DNA of 16,403 nt, taken from JAGXQV01 sp964527565 (GTDB taxonomy: Bacteria; Pseudomonadota; Gammaproteobacteria; Burkholderiales; Sulfuricellaceae). The first letter of the stretch is position 1; the number at the start of each line of letters is the position of its first letter. The notes under the pieces are model-generated. The model worked only from the letters and a program-made list of their open reading frames with translations. It did not search any database and was not told where the DNA came from. Made by a program: the position numbers and the translations under genes. The stretch covers positions 1 through 16,403 of the forward strand of contig CAZGOY010000058.1 of the NCBI GenBank assembly GCA_964527565.1, in the 5' to 3' direction. Positions 8,309-14,888 of the stretch are shown piece by piece.

Positions 8309-8342
8309 TTCACCAACGCTTCGCAATGAGGTGCGCCATTTC

Positions 8343-8354
8343 GCACAGTTGTGC
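8343..8354. promoter_or_regulatory. palindrome GCAC-N4-GTGC, putative activator site for receptor 3 operon
   Basis: GCACAGTTGTGC is a perfect palindrome in all but the central GT. It has the same architecture as 1248-1259 (GCAC, purine, two bases, pyrimidine, GTGC). An outer GTGCG half-site at 8331-8335 also pairs with CGCAC at 8342-8346. The centre is about 61 bp before the -24 GG of the sigma-54 promoter, against about 63 bp for the first site. Confidence 0.55.
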
Positions 8355-8407
8355 CATGTAACACACGAATTTGGGTTTCACTCCTTTGTTTTAAAAAAGG
8401 TTTTTAA

Positions 8408-8423
8408 TGGCACACGGTTTGCA
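8408..8423 (+). promoter_or_regulatory. sigma-54 (-24/-12) promoter of receptor 3 operon
   Basis: TGGCACACGGTTTGCA is close to the full RpoN consensus: GG at 8409-8410, ten bases, GC at 8421-8422, with TTTGCA at the -12 element. Transcription should start near 8434, leaving a 30-nt leader with AGGGGGA (8451-8457) before the ATG at 8464. The match overlaps an upstream ATG at 8407, which supports rejecting that ATG as the start. Confidence 0.72.
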
Positions 8424-8463
8424 TACGCCTTCTGGGTTCAATAACAATTCAGGGGGAAGCAGC

Positions 8464-10707
8464 ATGCATTTCGAAAAACAGCGTTTGTTGGCACAGTTGA
8501 TCGCGGGGATTTTCGCGGGAACGGCGGGGAGCGGGTGGTGCGCGGGTAATGATGCCGCCGCGCAGAAAATGAGTGAAGTGGTAGTGACGGCGACCAAGAC
8601 CGCCAAGGACACGCTGGATGCCCCCGCCACCGTCAGCGTGGTCACCGCCAAGGATATCGAGAACATGAACGTCCACTCGGTGGACGAGGCGCTTGCCACC
8701 TTGCCCGGCGTCTACACCACTCGCCCCGGCGGGCACGAACCCAGCGTGATGGGCACCAATGTGCTGCTGCGCGGCATCCCCGACTATTCCCGCACGCTGG
8801 TGCTGGTCGATGGGCAAACCCTCAACGATCCTTACATCGGCGCGGTCACCTGGGAATCGGTACCCGCCGAAACCGTGGAGCGCATCGAGGTGGTGCCGGG
8901 GCCTTTTTCCTCGCTGTATGGCGGCAGCGCCATGGGCGGGGTCATCAACATCATCACCCGGACGCCGACCAAGCGCGAGCTTTCCTTCAAGGCGGGATAC
9001 GGTTCGAACAATTTCAAGAACGCATCCCTGGTGTTTCAGGACAAGCTGGGCGAGCGGGTCGGCATCGTGTTCGACTACGCGCACAAGCAGAGCGACGGCT
9101 ACGTCAAGGATGAAGTCATGATCAAGCCGGGCACCACGGGCGGCACGGCTGTCAGCGGCGCACGCCGTTCCAGCGATGCCAGCGGCAACCTCGCCTACCT
9201 GGTGGGCGACAAGGGCGCCGCCGGCTGGAACTCGCAAAACGTGGGGGTCAAGCTGTACGTCGATCTGCCGGCGGATTCCCGCCTGACGCTGGGCGCCTCG
9301 CAGTTCTTTTACGAAAGCACGGGGCGCAACCAGTACAACACCTATCTGCGCAACGCGGCGGGAAATCCGGTGAGCACCGGCAACGTGACCACAGCGGACG
9401 GCGCCAGGCTGGCGCTCAAGGAGAAGGACTTCCTGATCGGGCCTGACAGCGAAATCAAGGAATACCGCCGCTATTCGGCGGAATACGAGAAGAAGCTGGG
9501 CAAGGGCGCCTCGCTCAAGGCGACCCTGGGCTACACCGAGATGCCCCTGTACAACAATTATTTCGTGCTGGGTTCTTCCGCCACCCTGAGCGGCGGCGGC
9601 GCGGCCAGCCGCATGCTGCGCCCCAGCGAGGACTTGTCCGGCTCGGTGCAGGCCAGCTTTCCGGTGGGCGACCGCCATTACCTGGTGGCGGGCGTATCCG
9701 GGGTGAAGCGGATGATCGACACCGTGACCTACAGCGTCAGCGACTGGCGCAATGCCGGCGCCGCCGGCCCGCTGCAGAACCGCACGGGCGGCGAGGACAC
9801 CACCTATGCGTTGTTTATCCAGGACGAAATCACGCTTTCCGATAAGCTGACCGCTTACCTGGGCGGACGCTACGATGCCTGGAAAACCGAAGGATTCATC
9901 GAGAAAGTGTCCGCTCCCGGCGCTTACAAGAACGAATACGCTGCGCGCAGCCAGACCCATTTCAGCCCCAAGGCTTCGCTGGTTTACCGCCCGGCGGCGG
10001 CCACCACGGTACGCGGCTCCATCGGCAATGCTTTCCACACGCCCAATTTGCGCGATACCTTCGGCTGGTGGACGCCCCAGACCGGCTATAGCTATACGCC
10101 CAATCCCGATCTCAAGCCGGAAACCGTCACCTCGGCGGAAATCGGCGTCGAGCAGCAGGTGGGCGTCGGCACGCTGTTGCGCGCCACGCTTTATGAAAAC
10201 CGCCTGAAAGACCTGATCTACCGCACGCAATCCGATGCCCTGATGGCACAGAGCGTCGCCAATGCGGGCACGGCGACGGTGAAGGGTGTCGAACTGGAGG
10301 CGCGCCAGAAATTGATGGAAGGGGTCACCGCCTTTGCCAACCTGACAATCAACGACGCCAAGATCGTGGAAAACTCCGCCAAACGCGCCACCGAGGGCAA
10401 GGATATTCCCAACACCCCGCAAAAAATGGCGAATATCGGCTTGCAGGGCGTGAAAGGGCCGTGGAGCGGCTCCCTCACCGGGCGTTACGTGGGCAAGGTG
10501 TACGCCAACGACGAGAACAAGGATGTCGTGAGCGGCGTATACGGCTCTTACGACGCCTATTTCGTGACGAATGCCAAGCTGAGCTACCGCCTGAAGGAAC
10601 AGGTCACACTCTCGCTGTCCGTCAACAACCTCGGCGACCGCCGTTATTACCAATCCACGCTGGCCACGGGCAGAGCCGTTTACGGCGAAGTCGCGCTGCG
10701 TTTCTGA
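8464..10707 (+). CDS. TonB-dependent outer-membrane receptor 3
   Basis: This is a 747-residue TonB-dependent receptor. The ATG at 8464 is chosen because AGGGGGA lies just upstream, a signal peptide follows (to about residue 28, WCAG|ND), and the longer frame would begin inside the sigma-54 promoter. The TonB box MSEVVVTATK is at 36-45. The plug has SVDEALATLPGVYTTRPGG, VLLRGIPDYSRTLVLVDG and VERIEVVPGPFSSLYGGSAMGGVINIITRTP. The barrel ends GEVALRF with the terminal Phe. The signal peptide and TonB-box region (QLIAG, AG, AGS, AQKMSEVVVT) closely match those of receptor 1, while the barrels differ. It heads the second operon, with the next ATG only 2 bases after its stop. A long antisense frame (8449-10866) is a codon-bias shadow. 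Ligand unknown. Confidence 0.93.
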   Translation: MHFEKQRLLAQLIAGIFAGTAGSGWCAGNDAAAQKMSEVVVTATKTAKDTLDAPATVSVVTAKDIENMNVHSVDEALATLPGVYTTRPGGHEPSVMGTNVLLRGIPDYSRTLVLVDGQTLNDPYIGAVTWESVPAETVERIEVVPGPFSSLYGGSAMGGVINIITRTPTKRELSFKAGYGSNNFKNASLVFQDKLGERVGIVFDYAHKQSDGYVKDEVMIKPGTTGGTAVSGARRSSDASGNLAYLVGDKGAAGWNSQNVGVKLYVDLPADSRLTLGASQFFYESTGRNQYNTYLRNAAGNPVSTGNVTTADGARLALKEKDFLIGPDSEIKEYRRYSAEYEKKLGKGASLKATLGYTEMPLYNNYFVLGSSATLSGGGAASRMLRPSEDLSGSVQASFPVGDRHYLVAGVSGVKRMIDTVTYSVSDWRNAGAAGPLQNRTGGEDTTYALFIQDEITLSDKLTAYLGGRYDAWKTEGFIEKVSAPGAYKNEYAARSQTHFSPKASLVYRPAAATTVRGSIGNAFHTPNLRDTFGWWTPQTGYSYTPNPDLKPETVTSAEIGVEQQVGVGTLLRATLYENRLKDLIYRTQSDALMAQSVANAGTATVKGVELEARQKLMEGVTAFANLTINDAKIVENSAKRATEGKDIPNTPQKMANIGLQGVKGPWSGSLTGRYVGKVYANDENKDVVSGVYGSYDAYFVTNAKLSYRLKEQVTLSLSVNNLGDRRYYQSTLATGRAVYGEVALRF

Positions 10708-10709
10708 AG

Positions 10710-11930
10710 ATGAACGGAACCGCAAGCACCGCAGGCAGGATAGCCTGCTTTCTGCTGGCCGCCCTGCTCGCCGCCCCGGCACTGGCCGGGGAACGCCCCG
10801 CGCCGCTTGACCGGGAAAAGCTTTGGCAGGCCACGCTGGCAAAGCCGTCCCTCGCCGTTTCGGCAACCTTCGATGAAAACGGCCGCCTGTGGCTGGTGCG
10901 CATCGATGGGCGGCACCTGTACGTCAGCCATTCCAGCGACCTGGGCGCCACCCTGAGCACGCCGGTCAAGGTCAACGCCGAGCCGGAGGCCATCCTTGCG
11001 GACGGCGAAAACCGGCCCAAGCTCATCGTGCGCCGGGGCATCGTGTACGTCTCCTATACCCAGGGGCTGGCGAAGCCCATGACCGGCGACATCCGCTTCA
11101 GCCGTTCGCTGGATGGCGGGCGCAGTTTTTCCGCGCCGCTCACCGTCAACGACAACCGGGAAGTCATCAGCCATCGTTTCGAAGCCATGGGCGTGAACGG
11201 AAAGGGACAGGTGTTCCTCGCCTGGCTCGACAAGCGCGACCTGTACGCCGCCCAGCGCGAGGGGAAACCCTATCGCGGCGGCGCCACCTATTACGCCGTT
11301 TCCGATGACGGCGGCGCCAGCTTCCGCCCCAACCTCAAGGCCGCCGATCATTCCTGCGAATGTTGCCGGGTGGCGATGGCCGTGGACAATGACGGCACGC
11401 CGGTAATCCTGTGGCGCCAGATATTCGGCAAAAACACCCGCGACCATGCGCTGGTCAGGCTGGACGGAAAATCCGCACCGCTGCGCGCGAGCGAAGACGG
11501 CTGGGAAGTGGATGCCTGCCCGCATCATGGCCCGGCGCTGGCGGTCGGCACGGACGGCACCTATCACCAGACCTGGTTTACCAACGCCCCGCAGCGCAAG
11601 GGCCTGTTTTACGCGCGTTCGCTGGATGGCGGCAAGACTTTTTCCGCCGCGCTGCCGTTCGGCGACAACGATGCCCAGGCCGGTCATGCCGACGTGTTGA
11701 GCCAGGGCAAGCAGGTCTTCGTCGCCTGGAAGGAATTCGACGGCGAAAACGGCATCGTGCGGCTGATGACCTCGCCGGATTCGGGAGCCAGCTGGTCGGC
11801 GCCGCAAACAGTTGCCGCAACCGCGGAGCACTCCGATCATCCCTTCCTGATCGGCGACGGCAGGCGCGCCTATCTTTCCTGGAACAGCGTGCGCGAAGGC
11901 TACCGGCTGATCGAGGTGACGCCGAAATGA
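10710..11930 (+). CDS. exported BNR/Asp-box beta-propeller with Cys/His motifs (sialidase-fold, not a sialidase)
   Basis: The protein has 406 residues from the ATG at 10710, which directly follows the receptor 3 stop. A longer frame from 10461 would overlap the receptor and lacks a signal peptide. The signal peptide is ACFLLAALLAAPALAG. Asp-box repeats recur: SDLGATLS, SLDGGRSFSAPL, SDDGGASFRPNL, SLDGGKTFSAAL and SPDSGASWSAPQ. This predicts a six-bladed beta-propeller in the periplasm or at the outer membrane. I do not see the sialidase FRIP motif, so hydrolysis of sialic acid is unlikely. The distinctive feature is HSCECCR (Cys216, 218, 219, with His214) and, one blade on, DACPHHG (Cys270, His272, His273). 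Both sit between repeats, where they could form a metal site. The role is unknown; metal binding or chaperoning is inference, supported by its receptor and thioredoxin neighbours. The stop overlaps the next ATG. Confidence 0.85.
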   Translation: MNGTASTAGRIACFLLAALLAAPALAGERPAPLDREKLWQATLAKPSLAVSATFDENGRLWLVRIDGRHLYVSHSSDLGATLSTPVKVNAEPEAILADGENRPKLIVRRGIVYVSYTQGLAKPMTGDIRFSRSLDGGRSFSAPLTVNDNREVISHRFEAMGVNGKGQVFLAWLDKRDLYAAQREGKPYRGGATYYAVSDDGGASFRPNLKAADHSCECCRVAMAVDNDGTPVILWRQIFGKNTRDHALVRLDGKSAPLRASEDGWEVDACPHHGPALAVGTDGTYHQTWFTNAPQRKGLFYARSLDGGKTFSAALPFGDNDAQAGHADVLSQGKQVFVAWKEFDGENGIVRLMTSPDSGASWSAPQTVAATAEHSDHPFLIGDGRRAYLSWNSVREGYRLIEVTPK

Positions 11931-12409
11931 AGCGCACTTTGGCCATTCTGCTGCTGGCCGCCGCGTTGGGGCTGAACGCGCTCGCCGCGCAGGCTGCCGA
12001 TGCGCGGCCATTCGTGCGCGGCAGTTTCAAGGAAATCGCTGCCGCCCGCCAGGGCCAGCCATACATCCTGGCATTCTGGTCGTTGACCTGCACCCACTGC
12101 CGCGAGGAACTGGGGCTGCTGGGCAACCTGCTCGCGCGTCATCCGGGTCTGCGCGTGGTGCTGGTTTCCACCGATACGCCCGAGGAAGCGCCGGTTATCG
12201 CCGCCACCCTGGCCGATTACCGGCTGGAGAGCGCCGAATCCTGGGTGTTTGCCGATGGCTTCGCCGAGCGCCTGCGCGCCGACGTGGATAAGAAATGGCG
12301 CGGCGAACTGCCGCGAACCTATCTCTGCGACCGTGCGCACGCCTGCACCGCCACCAGCGGCAAGCTGAACCCGCGCCGGATCGACGAATGGATGCGCGCC
12401 AATGAATGA
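11927..12409 (+). CDS. TlpA-like exported thioredoxin-fold protein
   Basis: The protein has 160 residues from the ATG at 11927, overlapping the propeller stop (ATGA). The signal peptide ends near AQAA|DA (about residue 24). The thioredoxin fold starts with PYILAFWSLTCTHCREE, whose active site is Cys55-Thr-His-Cys58. LRVVLVSTDTPEE and a late cis-Pro region (ELPRTYLCD) follow. A second Cys pair (134 and 140) lies near the C-terminus, which is unusual for plain TlpA proteins and might be a relay or a metal site. It would act as a periplasmic thiol reductant or metal-transfer protein, plausibly kept reduced by the DsbD-like protein at 7643-8308 and acting on the cysteines of the adjacent propeller. 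It is the last gene of the second operon. Confidence 0.85.
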   Translation: MKRTLAILLLAAALGLNALAAQAADARPFVRGSFKEIAAARQGQPYILAFWSLTCTHCREELGLLGNLLARHPGLRVVLVSTDTPEEAPVIAATLADYRLESAESWVFADGFAERLRADVDKKWRGELPRTYLCDRAHACTATSGKLNPRRIDEWMRANE

Positions 12410-12423
12410 CGCTCAACGCCAGT

Positions 12424-12445
12424 GCCGTCAGGCCGCCGGGACGGC
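12424..12445 (+). terminator. possible weak hairpin between tlpA-like gene and tonB
   Basis: GCCGTC (12424-12429) and GACGGC (12440-12445) form a 6-bp GC-rich stem with a 10-base loop. No U-tract follows, so intrinsic termination is doubtful; it may only attenuate read-through into tonB. No convincing promoter for tonB is visible in the 88-bp gap. Confidence 0.25.
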
Positions 12446-12497
12446 TGCACGCCTGTGCTATTCTTGAGGGGTTTGTAAAATCATTCGCTCGCACGTC

Positions 12498-13178
12498 ATG
12501 CCGCAATCCGATTTCAACAGCCGCTGGCTGCCTTCCCTGGGGCTGGTGGTGGTGCTGCACGCCGCCGTGTGGTGGGGGATGGCGCATCTCAAGCATGACG
12601 CCACGCGCCCGCTGCCGCTGCCGCTGATGAATGCAGAATTGCTGCCGCCACCCCCTCCCCCGCCTCCGCCGCCGAAAGTGGAGCCGGTGCGCCCGCCGCC
12701 GCAACCGGAACCGCCCAGGAAACAGCCGGTGAAAAAAGTGCAGGAACCGCCGCCTCCGCAGCCGATATTGAGCAGCCAGGCGGAAGAAGCACCCGTAATG
12801 GCCGCGCCGCCGGTGGAAGAAGCCAAGCCAGAGCCGGTGGCGCCAACGCCGCCGCCACCCGTGGTCGCGCCGCGCCCCGCGCCTGAGCCGGTGCTGGAGC
12901 CGCCACGTTTTCAGGCGGCTTATCTGAGCAATCCGCCGCCGGTATATCCCTTGGCAGCCCGGCGGCGCGCCATTGAAGGGACGTCGCTGATCCGTGCCGA
13001 AGTATCGACCGAGGGCACCTGCCTGCGCGCGGAAATCAGGAAGAGCAGCGGTTCGGAGCTACTCGACCAGGCGGCGCTGGAGGCCGTTAAAAAATGGCGT
13101 TTCGCTCCCGCCAAGCGCGGTGCCGTCGCGGTAGTGGCGTGGGTGGAAGTGCCGCTGACGTTCAAGCTGGAAAACTGA
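12498..13178 (+). CDS. tonB: energy transducer TonB
   Basis: This 226-residue protein links the inner-membrane proton-motive force to outer-membrane receptors. One N-terminal helix (about 11-30, LPSLGLVVVLHAAVWWGMA) carries the His expected in TonB anchors. A long Pro-rich periplasmic spacer follows (about 38-140), including ten consecutive prolines and repeated PPxPEP and KPEP units. The C-terminal domain runs from about 145 to 226, with NPPPVYPLAARRRAIEGTSLIRAEV and LDQAALEAVKKWRFAPA, the classic TonB fold. The ATG at 12498 has a poor ribosome site, but the next Met would remove most of the anchor. exbB and exbD follow, and three receptors lie upstream on the same strand, so this is probably their dedicated motor. 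Confidence 0.94.
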   Translation: MPQSDFNSRWLPSLGLVVVLHAAVWWGMAHLKHDATRPLPLPLMNAELLPPPPPPPPPPKVEPVRPPPQPEPPRKQPVKKVQEPPPPQPILSSQAEEAPVMAAPPVEEAKPEPVAPTPPPPVVAPRPAPEPVLEPPRFQAAYLSNPPPVYPLAARRRAIEGTSLIRAEVSTEGTCLRAEIRKSSGSELLDQAALEAVKKWRFAPAKRGAVAVVAWVEVPLTFKLEN

Positions 13179-13202
13179 TTTTTAGAATGAAGAAAGGGCT
13201 GT

Positions 13203-13859
13203 ATGTTCGATAATTCCATTTCCCCCGTCGTCGCTGGCACCTTGTGGCTGCTGATCGCTTTTTCTCTGGTGACCTGGACGCTGATCGTGGCGAAAGGCTG
13301 GTTGCAGATCGTGCTGTCGCGCCAGAACGGCGCTTTCCGCACCGCATTCTGGAATGCCCGTAGCCTGAACGTGGCCGAACAGGAGGCGAAACAGGCCGAC
13401 GGCACGCTGGCCAGGGTCTGCCAGGCCGGCTTTTCCGCAGTGCGCGACATCCAGCGCGGCGGCGAGGAAAACCTGCACCATAGCGGCGACAGGCAGGACA
13501 TCCTGGAGCGCTGCCTGCGCAACCAGGTGCAGAAGGAGCAGCATCGCCTGGAAAGCGGCCTCATGGTGCTTGCCAGCATCGGCTCGACCGCGCCTTTCGT
13601 CGGGCTGTTCGGCACGGTGTGGGGCATCATGCACGCGTTGACCGACATCACCAAGAGCGGATCGGCCGGACTGGACGTAGTGGCCGGGCCGATCGGCGAA
13701 GCCCTGATCGCCACCGCCATCGGCATCGCCACCGCCATCCCCGCCGTGCTGGCCTACAACTACGGCCTGCGGCGCATGCGCCTGTACGTCGCGGAGATGG
13801 AGGAATTCGCCACCGATTTCCTGCACCTGGCGATGAAAGCCGGTTTCAAGGTGGAATAA
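13203..13859 (+). CDS. exbB: TonB-system proton channel subunit ExbB
   Basis: This 218-residue MotA/TolQ/ExbB protein has three membrane helices: an N-terminal one (GTLWLLIAFSLVTWTLIVAKG, about 12-31) and two near the C-terminus (ASIGSTAPFVGLFGTVWGIMHAL and ALIATAIGIATAIPAVLAYNYG). A large cytoplasmic stretch lies between the first two. The GSTAPFVGLFGTVWGIM motif is the family signature. It forms the pentameric scaffold around ExbD and TonB and uses the proton gradient. It lies 24 bases after tonB, with an AAAGGG-type ribosome site, and 3 bases before exbD. Its length is slightly short but normal for betaproteobacteria. Confidence 0.95.
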   Translation: MFDNSISPVVAGTLWLLIAFSLVTWTLIVAKGWLQIVLSRQNGAFRTAFWNARSLNVAEQEAKQADGTLARVCQAGFSAVRDIQRGGEENLHHSGDRQDILERCLRNQVQKEQHRLESGLMVLASIGSTAPFVGLFGTVWGIMHALTDITKSGSAGLDVVAGPIGEALIATAIGIATAIPAVLAYNYGLRRMRLYVAEMEEFATDFLHLAMKAGFKVE

Positions 13860-13862
13860 GCC

Positions 13863-14267
13863 ATGGCCTTCAGCAAGCAATCGGAACAGGCTGCGATGAG
13901 CGAAATCAACGTCACGCCGCTGGTGGACGTGATGCTGGTGCTGCTGATCGTCTTCATCGTCACCGCGCCCCTGCTGATGCAGGCGGTGCAGGTCAAGCTG
14001 CCGAAAACCGAGGCGGTCAACCCGGTCACGCAGGCGCGTACCGTGCAGCTTTCCGTCAACGCCGAGGGGTCGGTTTTCGTCGATCAGCGCGCGGTGCACC
14101 TCGACGTGCTGGAAAAGGAATTGAAAACCCTGCTGGCGCAAAGCCCCGAACTCAGCGTCCAGCTCCACGCCGACGAAGCCGTGCGCTACGGGCGCGTCGC
14201 CCAGGTCATGGCGGCGACGCAACGCGCCGGCATCGTCAAGCTGGGATTCGTCACCGTTCCCAAATAG
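13863..14267 (+). CDS. exbD: TonB-system subunit ExbD
   Basis: This 134-residue protein has a short cytoplasmic start, a single helix (TPLVDVMLVLLIVFIVTAPLL, about 18-38) and a periplasmic domain. Asp22 in LVDVMLVLLIVF is the conserved proton-carrying residue. The MSEINVTPLVDVM motif is the ExbD/TolR signature. The periplasmic part (VQVKLPKTEAV to the C-terminal GFVTVPK) is complete. It starts 3 bases after the exbB stop and ends the tonB-exbB-exbD unit. With tonB beside it, ExbD is much more likely than TolR. Confidence 0.95.
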   Translation: MAFSKQSEQAAMSEINVTPLVDVMLVLLIVFIVTAPLLMQAVQVKLPKTEAVNPVTQARTVQLSVNAEGSVFVDQRAVHLDVLEKELKTLLAQSPELSVQLHADEAVRYGRVAQVMAATQRAGIVKLGFVTVPK

Positions 14268-14272
14268 CCGAG

Positions 14273-14300
14273 GTTCAAAACAGCCGATATTGCGTAGAAT
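14273..14300 (+). promoter_or_regulatory. possible sigma-70 promoter of small ORF 14334
   Basis: TAGAAT at 14295-14300 is a good -10 element. A weak -35 (GTTCAA, 14273-14278) lies 16 bases upstream. It would give the next small gene its own transcript after exbD. Confidence 0.35.
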
Positions 14301-14333
14301 GCGGCATCTCAACCGGATTAAGGGTAAAACGCC

Positions 14334-14606
14334 GTGAAAAGAACCGACCTGGAAAAGAACCGTGGCTTGAAGATCAACGAAAAAATGAAGCTCGCCGGCA
14401 TACCCGGCCATACCGGCAAGGATGCGGCCCCCGCCGTGGACCGGCGCGAACAGCGCAAGCGCGATCAGGCGCTGGGTCTAGTTCCTTTCGCCGTCAAGCT
14501 CAACGGCGATCTGGTGAAGCAAATCCAGGCGCTGGCGCAGGAACGCCAGAGCGGGTTGAACGAAGTCGTGGAGGAATTACTGAAGAAAGGGCTGGCCGGA
14601 GTTTAA
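14334..14606 (+). CDS. small ribbon-helix-helix-like protein
   Basis: This is a 90-residue protein with a GTG start at 14334 and AAGGG a short distance upstream. The N-terminal half is very basic and polar (MKRTDLEKNRGLKINEKMK, then DRREQRKRDQ). The C-terminal half reads as a short strand (LVPFAVKLNG) followed by two helices (DLVKQIQALAQERQ and GLNEVVEELLKKGL), the layout of a ribbon-helix-helix DNA-binding fold. I do not recognise a named family. It could be a small transcription regulator or the antitoxin half of a module, but no toxin-like partner is adjacent. It lies 66 bases after exbD, and co-transcription is possible. Confidence 0.65.
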   Translation: MKRTDLEKNRGLKINEKMKLAGIPGHTGKDAAPAVDRREQRKRDQALGLVPFAVKLNGDLVKQIQALAQERQSGLNEVVEELLKKGLAGV

Positions 14607-14659
14607 CCGGCGGAATGCGGGGGATAAAGTTTGATTTTCCCCGGAATATGCCGGAAAGC

Positions 14660-14687
14660 TTGATTTGGCGCGATATGGCATTATAAT
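14660..14687 (+). promoter_or_regulatory. sigma-70 promoter of the tRNA-Lys gene
   Basis: TTGATT (14660-14665), a 16-base spacer and a perfect TATAAT (14682-14687). Transcription would start near 14694, about 77 bases before the mature tRNA. This is the strongest housekeeping-type promoter in the window. Confidence 0.65.
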
Positions 14688-14770
14688 GGCGCCCTTCTGA
14701 CGGACTCTTGAATCCGTTTCCGCCAAGTCCCATCCCGGCGGACCGGTTACCCGACAGTTTCAAAGTATTT

Positions 14771-14846
14771 GGGTTGTTAGCTCAGCTGGTAGAGCAGCGG
14801 ACTCTTAATCCGTAGGTCGACAGTTCGAATCTGTCACAACCCACCA
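14771..14846 (+). tRNA. tRNA-Lys(CTT)
   Basis: This is a complete 76-nt cloverleaf. The acceptor GGGTTGT pairs with ACAACCC, followed by discriminator A and an encoded CCA (14844-14846). The D-arm is GCTCAGCTGGTAGAGC. The anticodon arm is GCGGA, loop CTCTTAA, TCCGT, with anticodon CTT at 14804-14806 (Lys, codon AAG). The T-arm is GACAG, TTCGAAT, CTGTC. Its 3' half is the likely attachment site of the integrase element that follows. Confidence 0.97.
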
Positions 14847-14862
14847 ATAAAAACAGCAACTT

Positions 14863-14888
14863 AGGCCATTCTTCGGAGTGGCCTTTTT
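14863..14888 (+). terminator. Rho-independent terminator of tRNA-Lys
   Basis: AGGCCATTC, a UUCG tetraloop and GAGTGGCCT form a strong stem (one G-U pair) directly followed by TTTTT. It lies 16 bases after the tRNA. Confidence 0.85.

Noticed and set aside
10461..10709. Longer N-terminus for the propeller gene
   Set aside because: It overlaps the end of receptor 3 by nearly 250 bases and would bury the clear signal peptide that begins just after 10710.
8449..10866. 805-residue minus-strand open frame
   Set aside because: It lies exactly opposite receptor 3, which has full family motifs. Long antisense frames are common in high-GC coding DNA. The product has no domain and the frame would remove the sigma-54 operon logic.
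10710..11930. True exo-alpha-sialidase
   Set aside because: Asp-box repeats are present, but the FRIP motif is not visible and there are no sialic acid catabolism or transport genes nearby.
12640..12880. Proline-codon-rich repeats as a DNA repeat element
   Set aside because: The repetitive CCG/CCA-rich stretch is coding: it is the Pro-rich spacer normal for TonB proteins.
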